From: Triticum aestivum | Taxonomy: Eukaryota; Streptophyta; Magnoliopsida; Poales; Poaceae | Reading direction: 5' to 3' | Assembly: GCF_018294505.1 (NCBI RefSeq) | Contig: NC_057802.1 | Span: forward strand, 313,710,209 to 313,774,208 | DNA: 64,000 bases | Shown here: piece after piece, positions 25,800-37,800 of the stretch | Numbering within the stretch: the stretch's first letter is position 1 | Layout: each line of letters opens with the position of its first letter | Position numbers and translations under genes: made by a program | The notes under the pieces: model-generated | Seen by the model: only the letters and a program-made list of their open reading frames with translations | What the model was told of the DNA's origin: nothing | Databases searched by the model: none

Positions 25800-26200
25800 A
25801 GGCGAGATGGGTGAGGAGGACCTTGGATGCCGTTGCGTGGTGGTGGATAAGGCCCTCCTCTGCCACTGCCTTGTGGTGGAGAAGCGGCGTCCAGCAGGCG
25901 CAGCCGCGTGAGGAGCCATGCGAGGAGGCGTAGAGGACCGCCGGAGGCACGCCGGCGGCGGAGATGAGGCCGTGCACCAAACCCTAGCCGCAGAGGGATG
26001 GGTTGGGAGCGAGCGTTCGAGGGAGGAAGGGACGGATCTGGCCAGAGGAATCGATGCAGCGGGGCGGGGTGAGCTCGGTAGCGTGCTGCGCGCCGACCAT
26101 GGCCGCCGGAGCTCGCCGGAATAAGGTCGGTGGCGGTGGCGGCGGCGACGGCTGTGGCTAATCCTAGGGCGCGGGAGAGCAGAGAGGAGATGCGGGTGCA
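25800..26200. other. GC-rich block inside the CACTA element
   Basis: This block has overlapping open frames on both strands with Arg, Ala and Gly-rich translations. The minus-strand frame 25980-25820 has GC-ending codons but no ATG at its start. It may be a first exon or promoter of a lost transposase gene or of a captured gene. I cannot decide which, and no domain is visible. Confidence 0.35.
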
Positions 26201-26285
26201 GGGGCAGTGGGTTCAACGCGGCCGGGTGGGGAGAGAGAGAGGAGGTGGGGGCAACATTTTTTTTATCCGTAAAAAAAAGATAGCC

Positions 26286-26590
26286 CCACCTCTTTGCCGT
26301 CTGCCAGCAGATGGCAAAGAATCTTTGCCGTCTGCTGGCACATGGCAAAGAGGTGGGGCTGGTGCACCGTTACAGCGCTGGCGTCCACTGGACCCACCCA
26401 TCTCTTTGCCATCTGCCAGCAGACGGCAAAGATTCTTTGCCATCTGCCAACAGACGGCAAAGAACTGGCTGATGGCAAAGAGCTTCTTTGTCGTCCGCTT
26501 CCTCTTTGTTGTCCGCTTTCTTCTGGCTGATGGCAAAGCCGTTCTTTGCCGTCCGCAAGTGGATGGCAACGAGGGGGCAGACGACAAATC
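26286..26590. repeat. Right subterminal repeats of the CACTA element
   Basis: Dense TTTGCCGTC / TTTGCCATC motifs and their complements form near-perfect short inverted repeats, mirroring the left end. Confidence 0.85.
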
Positions 26591-27299
26591 TGCTGATTCC
26601 AGTAGTGATAGACTCCTGCAAAATATTAGTCTCTTCTTGGACAGCAGGGTTATTCTCAATAAATACATCAATATCGTAATTATATTTATAATTATCATAG
26701 CAATATTTAAAGATAGCAAGATTTTCAGGTCTACAAACTGAATCATCAAAATCTTCAAACTTTTCAAACAAAGATTCAATTTCATATGCACCCTTAAAAG
26801 CAACAAGTTCTTCTATTCATTCTACATCATAGTAATCATATATACCTCTAGCATAAGAAGCCAAGGTTTCATTATCATTAAATTCGCATGAATAGGGAAG
26901 GTGTGGAACCTCAATCTTAGAGCAACAAGTATAATCATATCTCAAGCATACATTCCAAGCATACCATTGCAACATTTCGATTTGATCCCATAAAAGTTTT
27001 CCCTTTTGAGTCAAGCGATAATCCCTAAAGTATTCGCGTTGATCCAATGTTACTCCCATTATCAAGTTGAATGGTTTTTTTCAGGATTATCAAAGTAGTG
27101 CATAATATCTTTTACATAACGAGCATCGAGGGTTTTAGGAGGTTCCCCATCTCCATGAGTAGCAAGTACCACTAATTTTTTTGGTGTTTCGTGTTCCATA
27201 TCCATGACTAAAGATAGAGAACAACTTAGAACAAGGAATAAAAACTACTTAGTGATAAAGCAAACAAGCACAGGCGAGAATATTCACCCCACCTATTGC

Positions 27300-27320
27300 T
27301 CTCCGGCCACGGCACTAGAA
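27300..27320 (-). other. Primer-binding site of element D
   Basis: Read on the minus strand just after the LTR end, the site resembles the Gypsy primer site TGGCGCCGTTGCCGGGGA (as I recall it), with several substitutions, for example AGTGCCGTGGCCGGAGAG here. Confidence 0.65.
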
Positions 27321-27328
27321 AAAGGTCT

Positions 27329-28772
27329 TGATAACCCACAAGTATAGGGGACCGTTTGTAGCCTTCTTCGATAAATAAGAGTGTCGAACCCAACGAGGAG
27401 CCAAAGGCAGAACAAATATTCCCTCAAGTTCTATCGACCACTGATACAACTCTACGCACACTTGACGTTTGCTTTACCGGAAACAAGTATGAAACTAGTT
27501 TGTAGGAGTGATGCTAGATCTACTTTGCAAGAATAAAACTAGAAGTACTTTGCAAGATAATAAAAGTTAGATGTTTAGTAAAAGGGGTTTGTGTCAACAA
27601 GAAAGTTATTTGTCCCTAGGCAATCGATAACAAGTACCGGTAATCATTCTTGTAATTTTATATGAGGGAGAGGCATTTGCTAGCATACTTTCTCTACTTG
27701 GATCATATGCACTTATGATTGGAACTCTAGCAAGCATCCGCAACTACTAAAGATCATTAAGGTCGTGAAACCCAACAATAGCATTAAGTATCAAGTCTCT
27801 CTTTATTCCCATACGTCATACCCCACCTACTCGGGTCTAAGTTTCTGTCACTCCCGCAATCCACCATAAGCGAACCATGAACATATTGCAACACCTACAG
27901 CGGGGGGCCCTCATGTTTGCGCGAGAATGGAGGGCACCGTAGGACAGCACCATAAATAAAATATACAATCATACCAACCAAGATCACGATTAACCCATAG
28001 GACAAAATGGATCTACTCAAACATCATGGGATAACCATAGATCATTGGGAAATAATATATGGAGTTGAGCACCATGTTTAAGTAGAGATTACAGCGGGGG
28101 CAAGAGGTGTTACACCGCTGCATAGAGGGGGAGAAAGTTGGTGTTGATGGTAGCAAAATTGTTGATGTAGATCGACGTCCCGATCGTTGTCCCGGTGGCA
28201 CTCCGGCGCCACCGGAAGCGAGGGGGAGAGAACCCCCTCCTTCTTCTTCTTCCTTGGCCTCCCCCTAGATGGGAGGAGAGTTCCCCCTCTGGTCCATGGC
28301 CTCCATGGCCACGGAGGGGCGGGAGCCCCTCCGAGATTGGATCTCCCTCTCTGTTCTCTTCTGTTTCGCGCTCCGAGATCTGGCCGAAAACCGTTTCTTA
28401 TATTCCCGGAGATCCGTAACTCCGATTGCGCTGAGATTTTAACATGATTTTTTCGGACATAAGCTTCCTTGCGCCCAAAGTATAGCTCCAACCGACATAC
28501 GAGGTGGGCACAACCCACCACCACGCGCCAGGGGCCTCTGGCGCGCCCTGGGCCTTGTGGGCTGTGTGGGCCTCCGTTTGTGGTGATTCCAACTCCCAAA
28601 AATCACATATATTCCAAAATAATTCTCCATGAAATTTTATTGCATTTGGACTTCGCTTGATATGGATTTTTTGCGATACAAAAACATGCAGAAAACAGGA
28701 ACTGGCGCTGGGCACTGGATCAATAGGTTAGTCCAATAAATCATATTAAAAGTTGCCAAAAGTATGTAAAAG
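27329..28772 (-). repeat. 5' LTR of element D, main part
   Basis: On the minus strand this is the LTR from base 57 to its end (GGGTTATCA at 27329). The first 56 bases lie at 60493-60548, on the other side of element E. Combined length is about 1.5 kb. A minus-strand TATA-like sequence (TATAAGA) is at about 28397-28404, followed by GC-rich leader. Confidence 0.85.
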
Positions 28773-29571
28773 TGTAGGATCGAAAGTATGTCTAGAGGGG
28801 GGGTGGTTAGACTACTTGACCAAATAAAAATCTATCATTTTCCCAATTTTAAGTCTTGGCAGATTTTAGCAACTTAGCACAAGTCAAGCAGTCAACCTAC
28901 ACATGCAAGTCTAAGAGTATAGCAGCGGAATGTAAAACATTGCACATGAAGGTGAAGGGAGGAGTTTGGAGGGAGCAAACGCAATGTAGACGCGGAGATT
29001 TTTTCCGTGGTTCCGATAGGTGGTGCTATCGTACATCCATGTTGATGGAGACTTCAACCCACAAAGGGTAACGGTTGCGTGAGTCCATGGAGGGCTCCAC
29101 CCATGAAGAGTCCACGAAGAAGCAACCTTGTCTATCCCACCATGGCCATCGCCCATGAAGGACTTGCCTCACTAGGGTAGATCTTCATGAAGTAGGCGAT
29201 CTCCTTGCCCGTACAAACTTCTTGGTTCAACTCCACAATCTTGACGGAGGCTCCCAAGTGACACCTAACCAATCTAGGAGACCCACTCTCCAAAAGGTAA
29301 TAGATGGTGTGTTGATGATGAACTCCTTGCTCTTGTGCTTCAGATGATAGTCTCCCCAACACTCAACTCTCTCTCACAGATTTGGATTTGGTGGAAAGAT
29401 GATTTGAGTGGAAAGCAACTTGGAGAAGGCTAGAGATCAAGATTCATGTGGTTGGAATGGAATATCTTGACTTCAACACATGAGTTGGTGGTTCTCTCTC
29501 AGAAAATGTATGCTGGAAGTGTAGGTACGTTCTGATGGCTCTCTCTCAGAATGAAGAGTGGGTGGAGGGGG

Positions 29572-29579
29572 TATTTATA
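29572..29579 (-). promoter_or_regulatory. TATA box of the element E 3' LTR
   Basis: CTATAAATAC on the minus strand lies 42 bases beyond the nearest palindrome box. The identical site in the 5' LTR is at 59628-59635. Confidence 0.65.
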
Positions 29580-29621
29580 GCCTCCACACAAAATCTAACC
29601 GTCACACACAATTCACCAAAC

Positions 29622-30082
29622 TTGGTGGGACCGAATCGGAAAACTCAGTCAGACCGATTCAGTTCAAAATGTGAACGTTGGGCTTTTCGGTGGGACCGAC
29701 ATGTCAACTCGGTGGGACCGATTTCATTAGGGTTAAGGCATAACGTAATCTCGGTGCGACCAATTACTCAAACTCGGTGGGACCGACTTTGGTAATAAGC
29801 TAACCAGAGAGTTCGTCAGACAAACTCGGTGGGACCGATTCGCTCATTTCGGTGAGACCGAAATGTTACGAAGGGGAAACAGAGAGTTTGCATTGCGAAC
29901 TCGGTGGGACCGATCGCTCATCTCGGTTAGACCGAAACATTACGAAGGGAAACAGAGAGTTTGCAATCCCATCTCGGTGAGACCGAGATCCCTATCGGTG
30001 AGACCGAAGTGACTAGGGTTTCTGGCAGTGGCTATGTCAAATGAACTCGGTGGCGCCGGATAGATCAAATTGGTAGGGCCGA
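29622..30082. promoter_or_regulatory. Array of 14 TCGGTNNNACCGA palindromes, 3' LTR of E
   Basis: Boxes start at 29622, 29645, 29687, 29709, 29751, 29774, 29826, 29849, 29901, 29923, 29974, 29995, 30047 and 30070. The last two and a few others are degenerate. Successive spacings are 23, 42, 22, 42, 23, 52, 23, 52, 22, 51, 21, 52 and 23 bp. That makes seven pairs about two DNA turns apart, with four or five turns between pairs. Linkers within pairs are unrelated in sequence. The array sits in U3, upstream of the TATA box, where enhancer sites would be. Confidence 0.85.
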
Positions 30083-30431
30083 GTTTGACTTTTGGTTTGG
30101 GACATATGTGGATATGAGAAAGTGGTTGAGGGTTTTTGGAGCATATCACTAAGCATTTTGAGCAAGCAAGCCATTAAGCAACACCTCATCCCCTTTTAAT
30201 AGTATTGGCTTTTCCTATGGACTCAATGTGATCTTGGATCACTAAAATGAAAATGTAGAGTCTTGAGCTTGAGCCAATATGTGTCCTTAGCATTTTGAGG
30301 AGTCCACATTCCTAATCCATGCCATGCCAATCATTGAACTTTCTGAAATGATCATCTTTAAATAGCATTAGTTCAATGAGCTATATGTTGTTAGTAATTA
30401 CCAAAACCACCCAGGGATAGTTGCACTTTCA

Positions 30432-30903
30432 ATCTCCCCCTTTTTGGTAATTGATGACAACATATAGATCAAAGCTTCGACAAATGATAATAAGATTTAA
30501 AAAACATCGTCGCTTTGAGAAGTATGTGATAAGCAAGAGCTCCCCCTAAATTTGTGCATTATTTGAATTTGCTTTTGAATGAAAATGCACAATCGATTTG
30601 GATCATGGGTTATTCTTCCATGTCACATACATCTTGGTGGAGCGCTCAAAATGATAGGAATTAAAACATGCACTCATCACCAAGGAAAGTGAATGATCAT
30701 ATAGGGATATAAGAGATAATAATATCAAGCAAGCATTATAGTATGATATGATCAAACACATGATCATATAAGTACTTCACACGCAGACATAGAGTATCAA
30801 ACGAGCACACACAAAAGTATCAACCAAATAGAAAGTAGCAAGAGAGACAAAGAAGCAAAACACTCTCTCTCGAAGCTTATGATCTATACATTTCTCCCCC
30901 TTT
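30432..30903 (-). other. Polypurine tracts of element E
   Basis: Directly before the 3' LTR the minus strand reads AAAAAGGGGGAGAT (30432-30445). Further GGGGGAG copies are at 30539-30548 and 30893-30903, and another at 55271-55277. Repeated polypurine tracts upstream of the 3' LTR are a known Sirevirus hallmark. Confidence 0.75.
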
Positions 30904-31803
30904 GGCAACAAGTTACCAAAAAGTTTTAAAATGCATTGTGCTATGTGTCTCTCAGGCTTGGTCTTTGGGAGGTGGTGTAGAGAGAACTCCAAGGACGAAG
31001 GCATTAATTGATGTAGCTGGAGCTGGTGGAGTGGCTGCTGGAGGTGGAACTAAAGCTGTTGCTGCTGGTGCAGATGAAATAGCTCTTGTATCTGGCACTA
31101 GCACTGCAGCTGACCTCTGACCTCTTTGCACTCGCTGAAAAGTATCTGTAGTACCCTGTCCTCTCTTATCCTCTGCTTCCTCCTGGAGCTGCTCAACTGC
31201 AGTCTGTATCTCAGTGACTTTCAAATCAAGATCATAAAACTTTGTTTCTATAATCCTCTCCAAGCTCTCCTGATTCTGAGTCAGGGTGGCCAAGCCCTTC
31301 TCAATCCTCAATGTTGCCTGAATCAGATAAGCTAGTTGATCTTGTTTGCTCTTCAAGAACACTTCTGATGCCTCATCAACACTAGGCATCTTTGCAGCTT
31401 TTTCTGCCTTTGCCTTTGCTCTCTTCTCATGTGCTTGCACTGATGATGGTTCATCCTCATTCATCACAACTGTGTTATCTTCAAATTCTGGGTGCAAAGG
31501 TAAATGCTCCTTGTCCAACAAGTAAGTGCCTGTGCCCATCTTGGAGTTGATGAGCACCTGGATGTGTAGAGCATACCCACATGATCTCTTCTGATCAGCA
31601 GCTGTCCTTTTGATTGTCTCTACAATCGGACTCATGACTTTGAATTTTTGAGGAACATCAAAGATCTACAACAAGTTGATGGAATGTCCTCTAATCATCT
31701 TGTGATCTCCAGACTTGGGTAACAGTGTATGCCTCAAGATGGTGTTGATAGTAGGTAGACCAGACAGCAAATAGTGTACAGATCCAAACTTGTGTGTGTC
31801 CCA

Positions 31804-33540
31804 TGAAGGAAATATGCCCTAGAGGCAATAATAAAGTTATTATTTATTTCCTTATTTCATGATAAATGTTTATTATTCATGCTAGAACTGTATTAACCGG
31901 AAACATAATACTTGTGTGAATACATAGACAAACAGAGTGTCACTAGTATGCCTCTACTTGACTAGCTCGTTGATCAAAGATGGTTATGTTTCCTAGACAT
32001 AGACATGAGTTTTCATTTGATTAACGGGATCACATGATTAGGAGAATGATGTGATTTACTTGACCCATTCCGTTAGCTTAGCACTTGATCGTTTAGTATT
32101 CTGCTATTGCTTTCTTCATGACTTATACATGTTCCTATGACTATGAGATTATGCAACTCCCGTTAACCAGAGGAATACTTTGTGTGCTACCAAACGTCAC
32201 AATGTAACTGGGTGATTATAAAGGTTCTCTACAGGTGTCTCCGAAGGTACTTGTTGGGTTGGCGTATTTCGAGATTAGGATTTTTCACTCCGATTGTCGG
32301 AGAGCTATCTCTGGGCCCACTCGGTAATGCACATCACTGTAAGCCTTGCAAGCATTGTAACTAATGAGTTAGTTGCGGGATGATGTATTATGGAACGAGT
32401 AAAGAGACTTGCCGGTAATGAGATTGAACTAGGTATTGAGATATCGACGATCGAATCTCGGGCAAGTAACATACAGATGACAAAGGGAACAACGTATGTT
32501 GTTATGCGGTTTGACCGATAAAGATCTTCATAGAGTATGTAGGAGCCAATATGAGCATCCAGGTTCCGCTATTGGTTATTGACCAGAGACGTGTCTCGGT
32601 CATGTCTACATAGTTCTCGAACCCGTAGGGTCCGCACGCTTAAAGTTCGATGACGATTTGTATTATGAGTTATGTGATTTGATGTACCGAAGGTAGTTCT
32701 GAGTCCCGGATGAGATCGGGGACAAGACGAGGAGTCTCGAAATGGTCGAGACGTAAAGATCGATATATTGGACGACTATATTCAGACATCGGAAAGGTTC
32801 CGAGTGATTCGGGTATTTTCGGAGTACCGGGGAGTTACGGGAATTCACCGGGAGAAGTATTGGGCCTTATTGGGCCATACGGGAATAGAGGAGAGAGGCC
32901 AAAAGGAAGGAGGCGCGCGCCCCCCTTCTGGTCCGAATTGGACAAGGGGTGCAGCCCCTTTTTCCTTCTCCCTCTCCCCCTCTTTCCTTCTCTCCTACTC
33001 CAGAAAGGAAAGGGGAATCCTACTAGGACTTGGGAGTCCTAGTAGGACTCCCGACACTTGGCGCGCCCCCTCTAGGGCCGGCCTCTCCCTTGCTCCTTTA
33101 TATACAAGGGCAGGGGGGCACCCCCATAGACACACAAGTTGATCGATTGATCTATTCCAGCCGTGTGCGGTGCCCCCCCCCCCACCATATTCCACCTTGG
33201 TCATATCGTAGCGGTGCTTAGGCGAAGCCCTGCGTCGGTAGCAACATCATCACCGTCACCACGCCGTCGTGCTGACGGAACTCTCCCGTGAACCTCTGCT
33301 GGATCGGAGTTTGCGGGACGTCATCGAGCTGAACGTGTGCTGAACTCGGAGGTGCGGTACGTTCGGTACTTGGATCGGTCGGATCGTGAAGACGTACGAC
33401 TACATCAACCGCGTTGTGCTAACGCTTCCACTTTCGGTCTACGAGGGTACGTGTACGACACTCTCCCCTCTCGTTCCTATGCATCACCTTGATCCTGTGT
33501 GTGCGTAGGAATTTTTTTGAAATTACTACGTCCCCCAACA
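31804..33540 (+). repeat. 5' LTR of element K (1737 bp)
   Basis: It begins TGAAGGAAATATGCCC and ends GTCCCCCAACA. The TATA box TATATA at 33099-33104 follows a GC-rich stretch. It pairs with 38642-40371 with few differences. Confidence 0.96.
33099..33104 (+). promoter_or_regulatory. TATA box in the K 5' LTR
   Basis: CCTTTATATACAAGG lies at the U3/R border. The counterparts are 39934-39939 in the 3' LTR and 18909-18914 in element C. Confidence 0.65.
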
Positions 33541-33555
33541 GTGGCATCCGAGCCA
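33541..33555 (+). other. Primer-binding site of element K
   Basis: GTGGCATCCGAGCC directly follows the 5' LTR. It is a variant of the initiator-methionine-tRNA site TGGTATCAGAGCC. Confidence 0.8.
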
Positions 33556-34805
33556 GGTTTTATGCGTAGATGTTATATGCACGAGTAGAACACAAGTGAG
33601 TTGTGGGCGATACAAGTCATACTGCTTACCAGCATGTCATACTTTGGTTCGGCGGTATTGTAGGATGAAGTGGCCCGGACCGACATTACGCGTATGCTTA
33701 CGCGAGACTGGTCCTACCAATGTGCTTTGCACACAGGTGGCTGGCGGGTGTCAGTTTCTCCAACTTCAGTTGAACCAAGTTTGGCTACGCCCGGTCCTTG
33801 AGAAGGTTAAAACATCACTAACTTGATGAACTATCATTGTGGTTTTGATGCATAGGTAAGAACGGTTCTTGCTCAGCCCGTAGCAGCCACGTAAAACTTG
33901 CAACAACAAAGTAGAGGACGTCTAACTTGTTTTTGCAGGGCATGTTGTGATGTGATATGGTCAAGGCATGATGCTATATTTTATTGTATGAGATGATCAT
34001 GTTTTGTAACCGAGTTATCGGCAACTGGCAGGAGCCATATGGTTGTCGCTTTATTGTATGCAATGCAATCGCCCTGTAATTGATTTACTTTATCACTAAG
34101 TGGCAGCGATAGTCGTAGAAGCAATAGTTGGCGAGACGACAACGATGCTACGATGGAGATCAAGGTGTCGCGCCGGTGACGATGGTGATCATGACGATGC
34201 TTCGGAGATGGAGATCACAAGCACAAGATGATGATGGCCATATCATATCACTTATATTGATTGCATGTGATGTTTATCTTTTATGCATCTTATTTTGCTT
34301 AGATCGATGGTAGCATTATAAGATGATCTCTCACTAAATTTCAAGGTATAAGTGTTCTCCCTGAGTATGCACCGTTGCGAAAGTTCTTCGTGTTGAGACA
34401 CCACGTGATGATCGGGTGTGATAGGCTCTACGTTCAAATACAACGGGTGCAAAACAGTTGCACACGCGGAATACTCAGGTTAAACTTGACGAGCCTACCA
34501 TATGCAGATATGGCCTCGGAACACTCAGACCGAAAGGTCGAGCGTGAATCATATAGTAGATATGATCAACATAGTGATGTTCACCATTGAAAACTACTCC
34601 ATCTCACGTGATGATCGGACATGGTTTAGTTGATTTCGATCACGTGATCACTTAGATGATTAGAGAGATGTCTATCTAAGTGGGAGTTCTTAAGTAATAT
34701 GATTAATTGAACTTTAATTTATCATGAACTTAGTCCTGGTAGTATTAAGCATATCTATATGGTAGATCAATAGCTCGCGTTTAGCTCCCCTGTTTTACTT
34801 TTGAT

Positions 34806-37800
34806 ATGTTCCTAGAGAAAACTAAGTTGAAAGATGTTAGTAGCAATGATGCGGATTGGATCCGTGATCTGAGGATTATCCTCATTGCTGCACAGAAGAA
34901 TTATGTCCTTGATGCACCGCTAGGTGACAGACCGATTGCAGGAGCAAATGCAGACGTTATGAACGTTTGGCAAGCTCGATATGATGACTACTTGATAGTT
35001 TAGTGCACCATGCTTTACGGCTTAGAATCGGGGCTTCAAAGACGTTTTTGAAATGTCATGGAGCATATAAGATGTTCCTAATGTTGAAATTAGTATTTCA
35101 GACTCATGCCCGTGTCGAGAGGTATGAGACCTCTGACAGTACTTTGCCTAAAAGATGGAGGAGAATAGCTCAACCAGTGAGCATGTGCTCAGATTGTCTG
35201 GGTACTACAATTACTTGAATCAAGTGGGAGTTAATCTTCTAGAAAAGATAGTAATTGACAAATTTCTCTAGTCACTATCACCAAGTTACTAGAACTTCGT
35301 GATGAACTATAATATGCAAGGGATGACGAAAAAAATTCCCAAGCTCTTCGCGATGCTAAAATCGGCGAAGGTAGAAATCAAGAAAAACATCAAGTGTTGA
35401 TGGTTGACAAGACCACTAATTTCAAGAAAAGGGGCAAAGGGAAGAAGGGGAACTTCAAGAAGAACGGCAAGCAAGTTGCTGCTCGAGTGAAGAAGCCCAA
35501 GTCTGGACCTAAGCCTGAGACTAAGTGCTTCTACTGCAAAGGGACTGGTCACTTGAAGCGGAACTACCCCAAGTAATTGGCGGATAAGAAGGATGGCAAA
35601 GTGAACATAGGTATATTTGATATACATGTTATTGATGTGTACTTTACTAGTGTTTATAGCAACCCCTCGGTATTTGATACTAGTTCAGTTGCTAAAAGTA
35701 GTAACTCGAAACGAGAGTTGCAAAATGAAGAGAAACTAGTTAAGGGTGAAGTGACGATGTGTGTTGGAAGTAGTTCCAAGATTGATATGATCATCATCGC
35801 ACACTCCCTATACTTTCAGGATTAGTGTTGAACCTAAATAAATGTTATTTGGTGTTTGTGGTTAGCATGAATATGATTTGATCATGTTTATTGCAATACG
35901 GTTATTCATTTAAGTTAGAGAATAATTGTTGTTCTGTTTACATGAATAAAACCTTCTATGGTCATACACCCAATGAAAATGGTTTGTTGGATCTTGATTG
36001 CAGTGATACACATATTCATAATGTTGAAGCCAAAAGATGCAGAGTTGGTAATGATAGTGCAACTAATTTGTGGCACTGCCATTTGGGTCATATTGGTGTA
36101 AAGTGCATGAAGAAACTCCATACTGATGGACTTCTGGAATCACTTAATTATGAATCACTTGGTACTTGCGAACCATGCCTCATGGGCAAGATGACTAAAA
36201 CGCCGTTCTCCGGAACAATGGAGCGAGCAACGGATTTATTGGAAATCATACATACTGATGTATGTGGTCCGATGAATATTGAGGCTCGCGGCGGGTATCG
36301 TTATTTTCTCACCTTCACAGATGATTTGAGCAGATATGGGTATATCTACTTGATGAAACATAAATCTGAAACATTTGAAAAGTTCAAATAATTTCAGAGT
36401 GAAGTGGAAAATCATCGTAACAAGAAAATAAAGTTTCTACGATCTGATCATGGAGGAGAATATTTGAGTTATGAGTTTGGCCTTCATTTGAAACAATGCG
36501 GAATAGTTTCGCAACTCACGCCACCTCGTACACCACAGCATAATGGTGTGTTCGAACATCGTAACCGTACTTTATTAGATATGGTGCACTCTATGATGTC
36601 TCTTACCGATTTACCACTATCGTTTTGGGGTTATGCATTAGAGACAGTTGCATTCACGTTAAATAGGGCACCATCTAAATCCGTTGAGGCGACACCGTTG
36701 AACTATTGTTTAGCAATAAACCTAAGCTGTCGTCTCTTAAAGTTTGGGGTTACGATGCTTATGTGAAAAAGGTTTCATCCTGATAAGCTCAAACCCAAAT
36801 CGGAGAAATGTGTCTTCATAGGATACCCAAAGGAGACAGTTGGGTACACCTTCTATCACAGATCCGAAGGCAAGACATTCGTTGCTAAGAATGGATCCTT
36901 TCTAGAGAAGGATTTTTTTCCGAAAGAAGTGAGTGGGAGGAAAGTAGAACTTGATGAGGTAACTGTACCTGCTCCCTTATTGGAAAGTAGTTCATCACAG
37001 AAATTTGTTCCTGTGATTCCTACACCAATTAGTGAGGAAGCTAATGATGATGATCATGTAAACTTCACATCAAGTTACTACCAAACCTTTTAGGTAAACC
37101 AGAGTGAGATCCGCACCAGAGTGGTACGGTAATCCTATTCTGGAGGTCATGTTACTTGACCATGACGAACCTACGAACTATGAGGAAGCAATGATGAGCC
37201 CAGATTCCGTGAAATGGCTTGAGGCCATGAAATCTGAGATGGGATCCATATATGAGAACAAAGTGTGGACTTTGGTTGACTTGCCCGATAATCGGCTAGC
37301 TATAGAAAATAAATGGATCTTCAAGAGGAAGAGGACGCTGATAGTAGTGTTACTATCTACAAAGCTATAATTATCGCAAAAAGGTTTTCGACAAATTCAA
37401 GGTGTTGACTACGATGAGATTTTCTCACTCGTAGAGATGCTTAAGTCTGTCCGAATCATGTTAGCAATTGCCGCATTTTATGAAATCTGGCAAATGGATA
37501 AACAAAACTGCATTCCTTAATGGATTTATTAAAGAAGAGTTGTATATGATGCAACCAGAAGGTTTTGTCAATCCTAAAGGTGCTAACAAAATATACAAGC
37601 TCCAGCGATCCATCTATGGACTGGTGCAAGCATCTCGGAGTTGGAATATACGCTTTGATAAATTGATCAAAGCATATCGTTTTATACAGACTTGCGGTGA
37701 AGCCTGTATTTATAAGAAAGTGAGTGGGAGCACAACAACATTTCTGATAAGTATATGTGAATGACATATTGTTGATCGGAAATAATGTAGAATTATTCTG

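Larger units (their letters stand above)
22831..26607. mobile_element. Non-autonomous CACTA (En/Spm superfamily) DNA transposon
   Basis: The left end is CACTACAGGAATCAGC and the right end, read inverted, is CACTACTGGAATCAGC, so the terminal inverted repeats differ at one base. The 3-bp target duplication ATA flanks both ends (22828-22830, 26608-26610), as CACTA elements make. Both ends carry many TTTGCCGTC/GACGGCAAA subterminal repeats, the usual transposase-binding class. At 3.8 kb with no transposase frame, it must have been moved in trans. GC-rich coding-like patches are present (24336-24500 and about 25800-26200). Confidence 0.95.
22085..27065 (-). pseudogene. Unknown acidic protein ORF of element D, split by the CACTA insertion
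   Basis: Minus-strand coding-like blocks run 27065-26817, 26771-26608, then across the CACTA element to 22830-22570 and 22591-22085. They are broken by at least one stop (about 26817) and a frame change near 22580. The predicted product is rich in Asp, Glu, Asn and Tyr, with an acidic Asp/Glu-rich patch just after the CACTA break. I recognise no catalytic motif, zinc knuckle or protease. The position after the primer-binding site suggests a gag-like or element-specific protein. Function is unknown. Confidence 0.6.
28773..30431 (-). repeat. 3' LTR of element E (1659 bp)
   Basis: Read on the minus strand it starts TGAAAGTGCAACTATCCC and ends CGATCCTACA. It is nearly identical to 58826-60487. 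U3 carries the 14-box palindrome array (29622-30082) upstream of a TATA box at 29572-29579. Confidence 0.95.

Noticed and set aside
29622..30082. CRISPR-like array
   Set aside because: The repeats are 13-bp palindromes with short variable linkers in a plant retrotransposon LTR; there is no repeat-spacer structure and no cas gene.
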